A DNA stretch of 64,000 nucleotides from Chryseobacterium lathyri. GTDB lineage: Bacteria > Bacteroidota > Bacteroidia > Flavobacteriales > Weeksellaceae. The stretch is taken from assembly GCF_030812195.1 (NCBI RefSeq), contig NZ_JAUSSF010000002.1, positions 62,001 through 126,000 on the forward strand. Reading direction: 5' to 3'. Positions 17,379 through 26,484 of the stretch are shown here, in pieces. Each line of letters begins with the position of its first letter. Within the stretch, counting starts at the first letter, position 1. A program made the translations under genes and the position numbers. Below the pieces are notes generated by a model. The model searched no databases. It was not told the DNA's origin and saw nothing but the letters and a program-made list of their open reading frames with translations.

Positions 17379-18695
17379 ATGATATCCAAAAGTAAATATC
17401 TTATTGCCCTTTTCGCCGCGCTATTCCTGCTTCTGCTCGGAATACAGGCCTATTTTATGTACAAGACCTATCAGGTAAAGGAACGGGAGATCTATAGGAT
17501 TGTGCATGAAAAAATCACCAACTACACAGATAATCTGGAAGATCTGGGCGGTATAAAAAATAAAACGGATGACTCTATTCAGAAAATACTGATCAATTAT
17601 CACGACAAAAAGATCAGCAAGAAAGAGTTTCTGAAATATTTTAAAAAGAACAGAAAAGATAATGAAGCCTGCCTGAACAACTATGTGGACAACACTTTTA
17701 AAAAAGGAGGATATAAAATTGCAATAAAGATTGAGTATATTTCTATAGTTTATCTTCCTGACGGTTCACATCTCATCGACCGTCCACTGGTTCTTTATGA
17801 AACCACCAATAAAGTGACCAATCCGAGAATATCCAGTACGGGAACATGGGAAACCACTTCAACATCCTCTGCTAAAAACGGTAAGCCCGGCAGAAATGAT
17901 TCCTTTCTCGTCAAAAGCAACACCGGATTTGAAATTTTAAATATCAAAAGTATCATATTTAAAGAGCTGGCTCTGCTTACGGTCTGCTGTATTGCTATTC
18001 TTGCAAGTGTTCTTTTGCTTTATATTTTCACGGTTAGAAATTTAGCCCGCCAGCAGAAACAGGTAGAAGTTCTCCACACGGTTGTGGATAATATCTCCCA
18101 TGAATTCAAAACCCCGATCGCCACTTTAAAGATCGCTTCAAAAGCTTTAAAGAAGGAATGGAATCCTGATACCTTACCTTTGATTGACCGACAGATCAGC
18201 AGACTGGAAAACCTGATGCTTCAGCTTCACAAGGATGAAACGGCCGGAGAAGTTCTGTCTGTAAAGCCTGAAGACTGGAGCTTTTTTGTGCAAGACCTCG
18301 CCTTTACTTATCCTGAGACAAATTTTGAACTGATCAGCCAGGTTTCAGAAGAGCTTCCTTTTGATAAAAATCTCATGGAAACCCTCCTTAAAAATCTTGG
18401 TGAGAACAGTGTAAAGTATGGAGCTTCCCAAATAAAAATCAATATCAGCGACAGTTCTCAACATCTTAAAATAGAAGTCAGCGATAATGGCTGCGGTATT
18501 GAAAAAAAAGAACTCAATTCTATTTTTGAAAAATTCTATAGGATACAGTCAAATAATATTCATAATACCAAAGGATTAGGGCTCGGGCTTTATTTCGTTA
18601 AAAAGATCGTCTCCAAATACGATGGCAGCATAAACGTTTCCAGTCTTCCCAAAGCCGAAACCACTTTTAAAATATCCATTCCCTATGAAAACTAA
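17379..18695 (+). CDS. Sensor histidine kinase, OmpR/EnvZ class
   Basis: 438 residues: membrane helix about 8-28, a periplasmic region to about 190 without a recognised sensor fold, a second helix about 193-215, then HisKA with NISHEFKTPIATL (H241), and HATPase with NLGENSVKYGA, DNGCGI and GLGLGLYFV. The response regulator gene overlaps by 11 bases. It is a paralogue of the kinase at 22151 (same domain order, similar H box). The signal is unknown; the divergent TonB-type receptor suggests a link to outer-membrane uptake. Confidence 0.93.
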   Translation: MISKSKYLIALFAALFLLLLGIQAYFMYKTYQVKEREIYRIVHEKITNYTDNLEDLGGIKNKTDDSIQKILINYHDKKISKKEFLKYFKKNRKDNEACLNNYVDNTFKKGGYKIAIKIEYISIVYLPDGSHLIDRPLVLYETTNKVTNPRISSTGTWETTSTSSAKNGKPGRNDSFLVKSNTGFEILNIKSIIFKELALLTVCCIAILASVLLLYIFTVRNLARQQKQVEVLHTVVDNISHEFKTPIATLKIASKALKKEWNPDTLPLIDRQISRLENLMLQLHKDETAGEVLSVKPEDWSFFVQDLAFTYPETNFELISQVSEELPFDKNLMETLLKNLGENSVKYGASQIKINISDSSQHLKIEVSDNGCGIEKKELNSIFEKFYRIQSNNIHNTKGLGLGLYFVKKIVSKYDGSINVSSLPKAETTFKISIPYEN

Positions 18696-19368
18696 GATCC
18701 TTTTGGCAGAAGACGACCCGGATTTCGGAATGATCCTGAAACAGTATCTTGAACTGGAGGGTTTTGAAGTGGCTTGGTTCCAGAACCCGGAAGATATAGT
18801 CAGTCTTTTAAATACCGATTTTCCGTTTCACATCGGCATTCTGGATATTATGATGCCCTCGATCGACGGTTTTTCCTTAGCAAAAATGATCTTAAAGGAG
18901 AAAAACAATTTCCCTTTACTTTTCCTCACCGCCAAAAACCAAAAAATAGACCGACTGATGGGTCTAAAAATAGGAGCTGATGATTATATTGCCAAGCCCT
19001 GCGATCCGGAAGAGCTGGTTTTAAGAATCAAAAACATTCTTAAAAGGACTCAGCCGGCTGTTTCACCACAAATAAAGATCGGAAGCTATTCTTTAGATAC
19101 TGAAAAACTCCTGCTTTCCCATCCTGAAGAAAATGTCCGCCTTACAATCCGGGAACTCGAGCTTCTTTTGTATCTTCTGAAATACAACGGCACGATGATC
19201 AAAAGAGATGACATTCTGGATAATCTCTGGGAAACGAATGATTATTTTACAGGAAGAAGTCTTGATGTGTTTATCAGCCGGCTCCGCAAATATTTCATCT
19301 ACGATCCCCAAATAAAAATCCAATCCCTGAGAGGCATTGGATTTGAAGTTGATTTCCCGGTGAGCTGA
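18685..19368 (+). CDS. OmpR-family response regulator
   Basis: 227 residues: receiver domain with EDDPDFG near 9 and phospho-acceptor D54 (LDIMMPSIDG), then a winged helix near the C-terminus (ITIRELELLLYLL... RSLDVFISRLRKYF). Probable binding site: the GTTAATG repeats at 17313-17341 upstream of its operon. It ends six bases from the convergent EEP hydrolase gene, with no terminator between them. Confidence 0.94.
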   Translation: MKTKILLAEDDPDFGMILKQYLELEGFEVAWFQNPEDIVSLLNTDFPFHIGILDIMMPSIDGFSLAKMILKEKNNFPLLFLTAKNQKIDRLMGLKIGADDYIAKPCDPEELVLRIKNILKRTQPAVSPQIKIGSYSLDTEKLLLSHPEENVRLTIRELELLLYLLKYNGTMIKRDDILDNLWETNDYFTGRSLDVFISRLRKYFIYDPQIKIQSLRGIGFEVDFPVS

Positions 19369-19374
19369 TCCCGA

Positions 19375-20202
19375 TTAATAAGAAAGTTCCGCCAATACCG
19401 GAAAGTGATCCGATGGATACAACAGATTTCCTCTTCTGTCGTTGATGTGTCTCTGGGATTTTATTTTGAACCCTTTTACGAAAATATAGTCGATTCTGTC
19501 TTTGGGAATTTCATTTACATTGAAAGCGGTAAATGTTCCTTTTGGTCCGTAAGGTTTTGTTTCGGAATGATAGAAGCTGTCATTCAAGTTCTGCGAAAGG
19601 ATTTTTATCGGCTCCGAATCTTCTGTTAAATTAAAGTCACCACTTAAGGTTACCGGAAGATTTTTAGGATTCATCTCTATGATCTTTTTCAAAATAAGTT
19701 CGGAAGATTTCACTCTTGCCACATTTCCAATATGATCAAAGTGGAGATTCATTGCCAGGAATTCTTTTTTGGATTTTTTATCTTTAAAAAAAGCATAGGT
19801 ACAGATTCTGTTCAGAGCAGCATCCCATCCTCTTGACGGTGTTTCCGGTGTTTCCGAAAGCCAGAATGTTCCGGATTTTATGACCTGAAGCCTTTCCGTA
19901 TCATAGAAAATAGCTGAAAACTCTCCTTTTTCCTTCCCGTCATCTCTTCCTACTCCTACATAATCGTAGTTTTTAAGGCCAGCTTTGATATCTTTCATCT
20001 GCTCTGGAAGCGCTTCCTGAACTCCGAAATAATCAGGGTGATAATAATTCAACAGATCCACAGCATCCTGTTTTCTTTCCGTCCATGCATTTTCTTTATC
20101 TGATGTAACCTGCAGCCGGATATTGAAACTCATCACTTTAAGATCTTGCGAAAGCCCCATCGCAAAGAACAGCAGGGACACAATTGAAAATCTGAAATTC
20201 AT
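19375..20202 (-). CDS. Secreted endonuclease/exonuclease/phosphatase-family protein
   Basis: 275 residues with a signal peptide ending near residue 18 (FFAMGLSQ). EEP-fold motifs are all present: MSFNIRL, VQEALPEQM, LHFDHIGN, LSGDFNLTEDSEP and SDHFPVLAEL. Members hydrolyse phosphodiester bonds in nucleic acids, phosphoinositides or sphingomyelin; many secreted Bacteroidota members of this subtype are of unknown substrate. A -7 box (TATTTTTG on the minus strand, 20226-20233) precedes it. Confidence 0.88.
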   Translation of the reverse strand: MNFRFSIVSLLFFAMGLSQDLKVMSFNIRLQVTSDKENAWTERKQDAVDLLNYYHPDYFGVQEALPEQMKDIKAGLKNYDYVGVGRDDGKEKGEFSAIFYDTERLQVIKSGTFWLSETPETPSRGWDAALNRICTYAFFKDKKSKKEFLAMNLHFDHIGNVARVKSSELILKKIIEMNPKNLPVTLSGDFNLTEDSEPIKILSQNLNDSFYHSETKPYGPKGTFTAFNVNEIPKDRIDYIFVKGFKIKSQRHINDRRGNLLYPSDHFPVLAELSY

Positions 20203-20225
20203 AATCTATTTTTAAATTAGAATAA

Positions 20226-20233
20226 CAAAAATA
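20226..20233 (-). promoter_or_regulatory. -7 promoter box of the EEP hydrolase
   Basis: TATTTTTG on the minus strand, 23 bases before the ATG at 20202. The -33 element is unclear. Confidence 0.5.
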
Positions 20234-20403
20234 GAACATCTTTTTGAGAGGTCATGAAGATTTAGGGATACATTATTGTTAATTTATGGAGGGAAAGAGC
20301 GAGGACAGAAGTTAAAAGTGGTAATGAAATCCCCGATGAAGCATTTTACGCCTTTAATAGACTGATTCATTGGAATAAGTTATATTATTTCTGCGATAAA
20401 TTA

Positions 20404-20434
20404 TAAAAAAACCCGGAATCGTTACAAATCCGGG
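20404..20434 (-). terminator. Terminator of the SDR gene
   Basis: CCCGGA (20412-20417) pairs with TCCGGG (20429-20434); read on the minus strand the hairpin is followed by seven T, 20 bases after the SDR stop. Confidence 0.75.
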
Positions 20435-20453
20435 GCATTTTATAAAATTTTAA

Positions 20454-21335
20454 TTAATTGGTCTTTTTTGCTTTAATCATCGCTTCAAGCGCATCCCACA
20501 TTTCCTTTGGAATATCTTCAAGCATGTTGAATTCTCCGGCCCCCTGAAGCCATTCTCCTCCATCTATGGTAACAACTTCACCATTCATATAAGCTGAATA
20601 GTCTGAAACCAGATAAGCCGCAAGATTAGCAAGCTCCTGATGCTCTCCCACTCTTCTCAAAGGGACTTTTTTCCTCATATCGAATTTTTCCTGCAGATCT
20701 CCCGGAAGCAACCTGTCCCAGGCTCCTTTGGTAGGGAAAGGTCCCGGCGCAATCGCATTGAAGCGGATGCCATATTTTGCCCATTCTACCGCTAAAGATC
20801 TGGTCATGGCCAGAACTCCTGCCTTCGCACATGCTGAGGGCACTACATAAGCAGATCCAGTCCATGCATAGGTTGTTACAATATTTAAAACAGTTCCCGG
20901 GCTTTTAGAATCAATCCAGTGTTTTCCGATAGAAAGGGTACAGTTTTTTGTTCCTTTTAAAACAATATCCAAAATAGAGTCAAAAGCTGAATGTGTCAGC
21001 CTTTCGGTAGGTGAGATGAAATTCCCTGCCGCGTTGTTCAAGAGAATATCAATTCTTCCGAATTCTTTTAACGCAGCTTCTTTCATGGCTTCCACCTCAT
21101 CCCAGTTTCTTACGTCACATGCAACACACAGAACTTTCCCTCCGGTTTCCTCTTCCAGTTCTTTTGCAGTTCCCTGTAACTTCTCCAGGTTACGGGAAGT
21201 GATCACCACTTTAGCTCCCAGTTCCAGAAAATATTTGGTCATTGCTTTTCCCAGACCGCTTCCGCCTCCTGTTACAATAGCTACTTTATCCTGTAGTGCA
21301 CCTTCGCGCAACATTGGCTGTGTATATAAATTCAT
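20454..21335 (-). CDS. SDR-family oxidoreductase, probable 2,4-dienoyl-CoA reductase
   Basis: 293 residues with the SDR cofactor motif GGGSGLGKAM near 22-31 and VVITSRN after the second strand (NADPH-type). LNNAAGNFI is typical of the peroxisomal/mitochondrial-like dienoyl-CoA reductase branch, which reduces 2,4-dienoyl-CoA during oxidation of unsaturated fatty acids. In place of the usual YxxxK, the sequence around YVVPSACAKAG has Ser and Lys with no Tyr at the classical position, as in that branch. It stands alone between two terminators. Confidence 0.85.
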   Translation of the reverse strand: MNLYTQPMLREGALQDKVAIVTGGGSGLGKAMTKYFLELGAKVVITSRNLEKLQGTAKELEEETGGKVLCVACDVRNWDEVEAMKEAALKEFGRIDILLNNAAGNFISPTERLTHSAFDSILDIVLKGTKNCTLSIGKHWIDSKSPGTVLNIVTTYAWTGSAYVVPSACAKAGVLAMTRSLAVEWAKYGIRFNAIAPGPFPTKGAWDRLLPGDLQEKFDMRKKVPLRRVGEHQELANLAAYLVSDYSAYMNGEVVTIDGGEWLQGAGEFNMLEDIPKEMWDALEAMIKAKKTN

Positions 21336-21515
21336 ATGATTTTATTTTTTCCTAAAAATACTAAATATTGAATGGATGCCATTGAAAATAACGGGATAAA
21401 TAATAATGTTATAAATAGTTATTCTCCTCCTATGCTTAAAAATCTTACAGCAAAACAACAGTAATTTATAAAATAAAAGATAAAAAACTAATTATAGATC
21501 AGGAAAATCATAAAA

Positions 21516-21545
21516 AACAACCCTGTAAAGAATTACAGGGTTGTT
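21516..21545 (-). terminator. Terminator of the DUF1573 gene
   Basis: AACAACCCTGTAA pairs perfectly with TTACAGGGTTGTT around four bases, with a T-run on the minus-strand side. Confidence 0.88.
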
Positions 21546-21573
21546 TTATAATGGCTGGTTGTACAAACTTTTA

Positions 21574-21981
21574 TTATGAAACTACTCCTTTGAAAGAAAG
21601 TGTTTTCGGAGCTTTGTTATCGCTGGTTGTAACGTTCACTGTTTTCATAAATGCACCTTTGCTCGCTGCATTATAGCTTGCTTCCACAAATCCTTTTTTT
21701 CCGGGAAGGATCGGCGTTTTAGTGTAATCTGCTGTTGTGCATCCACATGACGGAGCTACATTCTCGATCACGATCGGCTTTGAAGATGTATTGGTAAATT
21801 CAAATCTGATAAGCTTCGGTTTTCCCTGAGGGATGGTTCCAACGTCTATCGATTCTGATTTCCATTTAATAGCATCAGCAATCATTTTTACGATTGAGTT
21901 GCTTTCAGCAGGAAATACATTGGCATAAAACGGAGAGAATGCCAAAACGGCTAAAAGTGCTGTGATTTTTAATTTTTTCAT
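21574..21981 (-). CDS. DUF1573 domain protein, exported
   Basis: 135 residues: signal peptide (about 1-20), then one DUF1573 immunoglobulin-like domain (VGTIPQGKPKLIRFEFTNTS, APSCGCTTADY, SFKGVV). The CGC motif is conserved in the family. The function is unknown; single-domain copies are common in Bacteroidota periplasm. It is divergent from the kinase at 22151, and the GTTAA repeats lie between the two promoters, so it may be controlled by that system. Confidence 0.9.
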   Translation of the reverse strand: MKKLKITALLAVLAFSPFYANVFPAESNSIVKMIADAIKWKSESIDVGTIPQGKPKLIRFEFTNTSSKPIVIENVAPSCGCTTADYTKTPILPGKKGFVEASYNAASKGAFMKTVNVTTSDNKAPKTLSFKGVVS

Positions 21982-22039
21982 GAGTATAAATTTTAATAGT
22001 TACAAGATTAAAGGAACTGATTATTATCTTTTAATATAG

Positions 22040-22047
22040 CAAATGTA
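22040..22047 (-). promoter_or_regulatory. -7 promoter box of the DUF1573 gene
   Basis: TACATTTG on the minus strand. A CAA (TTG on that strand) at 22064-22066 could be the -33 element (16-base spacing). It is directly next to the GTTAA repeats. Confidence 0.6.
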
Positions 22048-22067
22048 AAGCGGATTGGCCATACAAC

Positions 22068-22107
22068 TTGTTAACCGCTGTCAAACATTTGTTAACGAGT
22101 TGTTAAT
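22068..22107 (+). promoter_or_regulatory. GTTAA direct repeats with 10-11 base period (candidate response-regulator site)
   Basis: TTGTTAAC at 22068-22075 and 22089-22096 and TTGTTAAT at 22100-22107, with a degenerate copy CTGTCAAA at 22078-22085, give spacings of 10, 11 and 11. The array sits between the divergent promoters of DUF1573 and the kinase gene and overlaps the kinase -33 TTG (22100-22102). Confidence 0.7.
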
Positions 22108-22124
22108 GATCAAAGATTAATAGA

Positions 22125-22132
22125 TATTTTTG
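22125..22132 (+). promoter_or_regulatory. -7 promoter box of histidine kinase at 22151
   Basis: TATTTTTG, 22 bases after the TTG at 22100-22102. The TTG at 22130 that would open a longer frame is part of this box. Confidence 0.7.
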
Positions 22133-22150
22133 GATAATATTGTTTCAGAA

Positions 22151-23398
22151 ATGAAAATCAAGAAACTCAATATCATTATAACGCTCGGATTCATTGCTAT
22201 TATCGGGATCCTGATAGCTCAGCTTCTCTGGGCCCGGCAGGCCTATAATCTCGAAGATAAGAAATTTAATCAAAAAGTAAACCTCGCTCTATTAGAAGTG
22301 GCAAAAAAACTGTCAGGGGGGAAAACATCTTTCACAGAAAATCCTGTACAGAATATTGCCAATGACTATTATGTAGTCAATACCAATAATGAATTTCATC
22401 CTGTAGTTCTGGAACATTATCTCAGAACAGAATTCACCCGTTTTCAGGTGAATACAGATTATGTATATGCTTTATATAATTGCCATAGTGATAAAATGGT
22501 TTATGGGAAGTACATGTCGAAAAATCAGGAAAGCCCCAGTGATAAGGTTATTAATTTCCCCAAACATAAAAACCTGATCTATTATTTTTCCATACGTTTT
22601 CCCGATAAAACAACCTATCTGGTAAGTTCATTGAGGTTTTGGTATTTACTTACCTTTGCCCTTATTATCATTCTCCTGGTATATGTTTATTCTATATATA
22701 CTATTATTCAACAAAAAAAATTCTCGGAACTGCAGCGTGATTTCATCAATAACATGACCCATGAGTTCAAAACTCCGTTATCTTCCATACTTTTAGCTTC
22801 AGAATCGCTCAGCAAGCAGAATATTGTACAGGAAAACCCCAAACTGCAGACCTATACCTCCATCATTATCAATCAAAGCTACAAGCTCAATAACCATATT
22901 GAAAAAATACTGAATATTGCCAAAAATGATTCTTCCGGCCTGTCATTAAAACCCCAGAAAATAATACTGCTTCCTTTTATTCAGGAAATTGCCGACACCA
23001 TACAGCAGAAGAACGAAAACGTCACCATCTATATAGAAATCGAAAACAGCCTCTCCATAATGGCAGATGAATTTCACTTTACGAATATCATTTACAACAT
23101 TATCGATAACTCTATTAAGTATTGTGAGGTAAAACCTCAGGTTGTAATTTCAGCCCATAAAGATTCAAAAGGCTTATATTTAAAGTTTAAAGACAATGGA
23201 ATAGGGATTCCTGCTAAAAATATCTCTGATATTTTTGAAAAGTTTTACAGGGTAAATACTAAAAAGACCGAGGATATCAATGGCTTTGGATTAGGCTTAT
23301 TTTATGTAAAGAAAGTGGTCCGGCAGCATAACTGGAAAATTTCAGTTGAGAATAATACAGATATGGGAATTACCATAACGCTCTTTTTCCCATTTTAA
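22151..23398 (+). CDS. Sensor histidine kinase, OmpR/EnvZ class (paralogue of the 17379 kinase)
   Basis: 415 residues from ATG 22151: membrane helices about 8-28 and 155-178 enclosing a roughly 125-residue periplasmic region, HisKA with NNMTHEFKTPLSS (H204), HATPase with NIIDNSIKY, DNGIGI and GFGLGLFYV. The regulator follows after 17 bases. The frame extends up to a TTG at 22130, rejected because that codon is in the -7 box. Neighbouring DUF1573 and GH92 genes are possible targets. Confidence 0.93.
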   Translation: MKIKKLNIIITLGFIAIIGILIAQLLWARQAYNLEDKKFNQKVNLALLEVAKKLSGGKTSFTENPVQNIANDYYVVNTNNEFHPVVLEHYLRTEFTRFQVNTDYVYALYNCHSDKMVYGKYMSKNQESPSDKVINFPKHKNLIYYFSIRFPDKTTYLVSSLRFWYLLTFALIIILLVYVYSIYTIIQQKKFSELQRDFINNMTHEFKTPLSSILLASESLSKQNIVQENPKLQTYTSIIINQSYKLNNHIEKILNIAKNDSSGLSLKPQKIILLPFIQEIADTIQQKNENVTIYIEIENSLSIMADEFHFTNIIYNIIDNSIKYCEVKPQVVISAHKDSKGLYLKFKDNGIGIPAKNISDIFEKFYRVNTKKTEDINGFGLGLFYVKKVVRQHNWKISVENNTDMGITITLFFPF

Positions 23399-23415
23399 AT
23401 TAATGATATATAAGT

Positions 23416-24099
23416 ATGGAGAAATCTAAAATTTTATATGCAGAAGATGATAAAACCATAGCTTTCCTCATCCAGGACAGCCTGGAAAGCTATTATGACA
23501 TCAACTGTTATTCGGATGGAAGATCTGCACTTGATGCATTCAACAGCCAGAGCTTTGATATTTGCCTGCTAGATATTATGATGCCTGAAATCAACGGATT
23601 TGAAGTGGCACAGGAAATCCGCAATAAAAATTCTGAAATACCCATCATTTTCATTTCTGCAAAAGCTTTAAAAGAAGACCGGATTAAAGGGCTGAAAATT
23701 GGCGCTGATGATTATCTGGTAAAACCATTCAGCATAGAAGAATTAATTCTTAAAATTGAAGTTTTCCTGAAACGTACAAAGAAAACGGATGCCATCCAGC
23801 TAAAATACAAGGTAGGAAAATATGATTTTGACCCCCAAAACTATACCCTCCAGGACATGGAAAACAGCATTACCCTTACCCAAAGGGAATCTGAACTGCT
23901 TTTATACTTTATTCGCCACAAGAATATGGTGGTAAAAAGACAGGATATCCTGAAGGCAATCTGGGGAGATGATGACTATTTTATGGGACGAAGCCTGGAT
24001 GTGTTTATTTCCAGACTGCGAAAAGTACTTACTGATGAGCAAAATATCCTGATCGAGAACCTGCATGGAATAGGATTCCGCTTTTCTGAAAAACACTAA
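23416..24099 (+). CDS. OmpR-family response regulator (paralogue of the 18685 regulator)
   Basis: 227 residues: receiver with AEDDKTIAF and phospho-acceptor D53 (LLDIMMPEING), then a C-terminal winged helix (LTQRESELLLYFI... RSLDVFISRLRKVL). It has the same length as the regulator at 18685 and both operons carry GTTAA repeats, so the two may bind related or shared sites. Confidence 0.94.
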   Translation: MEKSKILYAEDDKTIAFLIQDSLESYYDINCYSDGRSALDAFNSQSFDICLLDIMMPEINGFEVAQEIRNKNSEIPIIFISAKALKEDRIKGLKIGADDYLVKPFSIEELILKIEVFLKRTKKTDAIQLKYKVGKYDFDPQNYTLQDMENSITLTQRESELLLYFIRHKNMVVKRQDILKAIWGDDDYFMGRSLDVFISRLRKVLTDEQNILIENLHGIGFRFSEKH

Positions 24100-24163
24100 A
24101 TACGGAGTGAATCGCATCTAAAGCAAAGCAATAAATGATTATTCTTCAATTTTTAATTAATTT

Positions 24164-24171
24164 TACTTTTG
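24164..24171 (+). promoter_or_regulatory. -7 promoter box of the GH92 gene
   Basis: TACTTTTG, 15 bases before the ATG at 24187. It includes the TTG at 24169 that would otherwise open a longer frame. No -33 TTG seen. Confidence 0.6.
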
Positions 24172-24186
24172 AAAATATATTCATTC

Positions 24187-26484
24187 ATGAAAAATACGGC
24201 AACTTTTGCAGTTATACTCCTTTTACTTCTCGGTCAATATTCGAAAGCCCAACAGTTTGAAAAGCTGATACAGTATGTAAACCCTTTGATCGGAACTGAA
24301 AAAATGGGACATACCTATCCCGGTGCTACCGTTCCTTTCGGAGCTGTACAGCTAAGTCCGGAAACTGATACGGTCTCATATGAACTCAATGGAAAATATA
24401 ATGGTGAAGTATATAAATACTGCGCAGGATACCGTTATGAAGATAAAACGATTGTAGGCTTCAGTTCAACACATTTCAGCGGAACAGGACATTCCGACCT
24501 TGGAGATTTCCTGATTATGCCAACTGTCGGGAAACTGCAGCTGAATCCCGGAACAGCCTCCAATCCTGAAAATGGATACCGAAGCAGATTCTCCCATCAA
24601 AATGAAAAAGCTGAAGCCGGATATTACAAAGTGAAGCTGGATGATCACAATATCCTGGCAGAACTGACTGCTTCCACAAGAACCGGAGTTCACCGGTACA
24701 CCTTCCCGAAATCTGATCAGGCACATATCATTTTAGATCTGACTGCAGGAATCTATAATTATGAGGGTAAAAATGTCTGGACATATGTACGCGTAGAAAA
24801 CGACGGCACCGTAACAGGTTACCGCCAGACCAATGGCTGGGCAAGAACCAGAACAGTTTATTTTGCTATGAAATTTTCAAAACCCTTTCAGTCATATGGG
24901 CAGAAAAATTTTGATGAACCGCAGGTCTACAAAGGATTCTGGAGAAAATTTGACCAGAATAAAAACTTCCCAGAAATCGCCGGTAAAAATCTGAAAATGT
25001 ATTTTGATTTTGATACTCAGGAAAACGAAGCCGTAGAAGTTAGGCTGGCCATTTCTCCGGTAAGTCAGGCCAATGCCCTGGAAAATCTTGAAAAAGAAAC
25101 CGGAAATTTATCTTTTGATCAGATCAAAGCAAAAACTCAGGAAAGCTGGAATAAAGAGCTGAATAAAATCATCATCAAAGGTTCGGAAACAGAAAAGACC
25201 AATTTTTATACAGCGATGTATCATACTTTTATCAGTCCTACCACTTATATGGATATCAATGGGGAATATAAAGGTTTAGATCAGAATATTCACAAGGCAG
25301 AAGGTTTCACAAATTATACAACATTTTCAATCTGGGATACATACCGCGCCCTTCATCCTTTCTTTAACATCATCCAGCCCAAAAGGAATAATGATATGGT
25401 GAAATCCATGATGGCCCATTACGATCAGTTCTCCATGAAAATGCTTCCGATATGGTCACATTATGCCAATGATAACTGGTGTATGAGCGGATACCACAGT
25501 GTAAGTGTAGCAGCCGATGCTGTAATCAAAGGGAATTACAACGGTGATCCGAAAGAAATATTGGAAGCCTGTATTGCCACAGCCAATAAAAGAGATTATG
25601 AAGGCATCGGATACTATATAGATATGGGTTATATTCCGACTGAGAAAAACGGAACTTCAGTTTCCAACACCCTGGAATATGCTTATGATGACTGGGCAAT
25701 TGCCCAGCTTGCAAAACATTTAGGTGAAACAGAAATTTATAACCAGTTCCTCAAACGTTCTGAAAACTGGAAAAATAACTTTGATCCGAAAGCCGGATTT
25801 ATGCGTCCCCGACTTGCTGATGGGAGTTTCAAAAAAGATTTTGATGTACTGAGCACCCACGGACAGGGCTTCATTGAAGGAAATTCCTGGAATTACAGCT
25901 TTTTTGTTCCTCAGAATCCTGACGGTCTGATTCAGATGATGGGTGGAAAGAAAAAATTTGCCTCAAAACTGGATGAGCTTTTCACCATGCACCTTCCTGA
26001 TGAATTTTTTGCTGATACAGAAGATATTACCCGCGAAGGAATTATCGGAGGCTATGTTCACGGGAACGAACCGGCACACCACGTTGCTTATTTTTATAAT
26101 TGGGCAGGGCAGCCATGGAAAACCCAGGCTCAGATCCGCCGTATTTTAGAAATGCAGTACAAAGCAACACCTGATGGACTTGGTGGAAACGATGATGCGG
26201 GACAGATGAGCGCGTGGTACATTTTAAGCTCACTCGGATTTTATCCTGTAGCACCCGGTTCTGAAGATTATGCCATTGGAAGTCCGGCAGTGGACCATGC
26301 AGTTCTGAATTTGGAAAACGGGAAAACGTTTGAAATTGAAGCCGTTAGTCAGAGTCCGAAGAACGCGTATGTTGAAAAGATTCTTCTGAACGGTAAAGAG
26401 ATTAAAAATTTTACGCTAAAACATTCTGAGCTCGTAGCTGGCGGAAAACTTACATTTTATATGAGTGCCAGAGCGAAAAAATAG
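24187..26484 (+). CDS. GH92 alpha-mannosidase, secreted
   Basis: 765 residues from ATG 24187, with a signal peptide (KNTATFAVILLLLLGQYSKAQ). The N-terminal beta-sandwich begins YVNPLIGT...HTYPGATVPFG; the catalytic (alpha/alpha)6 part carries the GH92 signatures WNYSFFVPQNPDGL and GGNDDAGQMSAWYI. GH92 enzymes are calcium-dependent exo-mannosidases that trim N-glycans or fungal mannan, mostly alpha-1,2. The neighbouring two-component system may control it. No SusC/SusD pair adjoins it. Confidence 0.94.
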   Translation: MKNTATFAVILLLLLGQYSKAQQFEKLIQYVNPLIGTEKMGHTYPGATVPFGAVQLSPETDTVSYELNGKYNGEVYKYCAGYRYEDKTIVGFSSTHFSGTGHSDLGDFLIMPTVGKLQLNPGTASNPENGYRSRFSHQNEKAEAGYYKVKLDDHNILAELTASTRTGVHRYTFPKSDQAHIILDLTAGIYNYEGKNVWTYVRVENDGTVTGYRQTNGWARTRTVYFAMKFSKPFQSYGQKNFDEPQVYKGFWRKFDQNKNFPEIAGKNLKMYFDFDTQENEAVEVRLAISPVSQANALENLEKETGNLSFDQIKAKTQESWNKELNKIIIKGSETEKTNFYTAMYHTFISPTTYMDINGEYKGLDQNIHKAEGFTNYTTFSIWDTYRALHPFFNIIQPKRNNDMVKSMMAHYDQFSMKMLPIWSHYANDNWCMSGYHSVSVAADAVIKGNYNGDPKEILEACIATANKRDYEGIGYYIDMGYIPTEKNGTSVSNTLEYAYDDWAIAQLAKHLGETEIYNQFLKRSENWKNNFDPKAGFMRPRLADGSFKKDFDVLSTHGQGFIEGNSWNYSFFVPQNPDGLIQMMGGKKKFASKLDELFTMHLPDEFFADTEDITREGIIGGYVHGNEPAHHVAYFYNWAGQPWKTQAQIRRILEMQYKATPDGLGGNDDAGQMSAWYILSSLGFYPVAPGSEDYAIGSPAVDHAVLNLENGKTFEIEAVSQSPKNAYVEKILLNGKEIKNFTLKHSELVAGGKLTFYMSARAKK

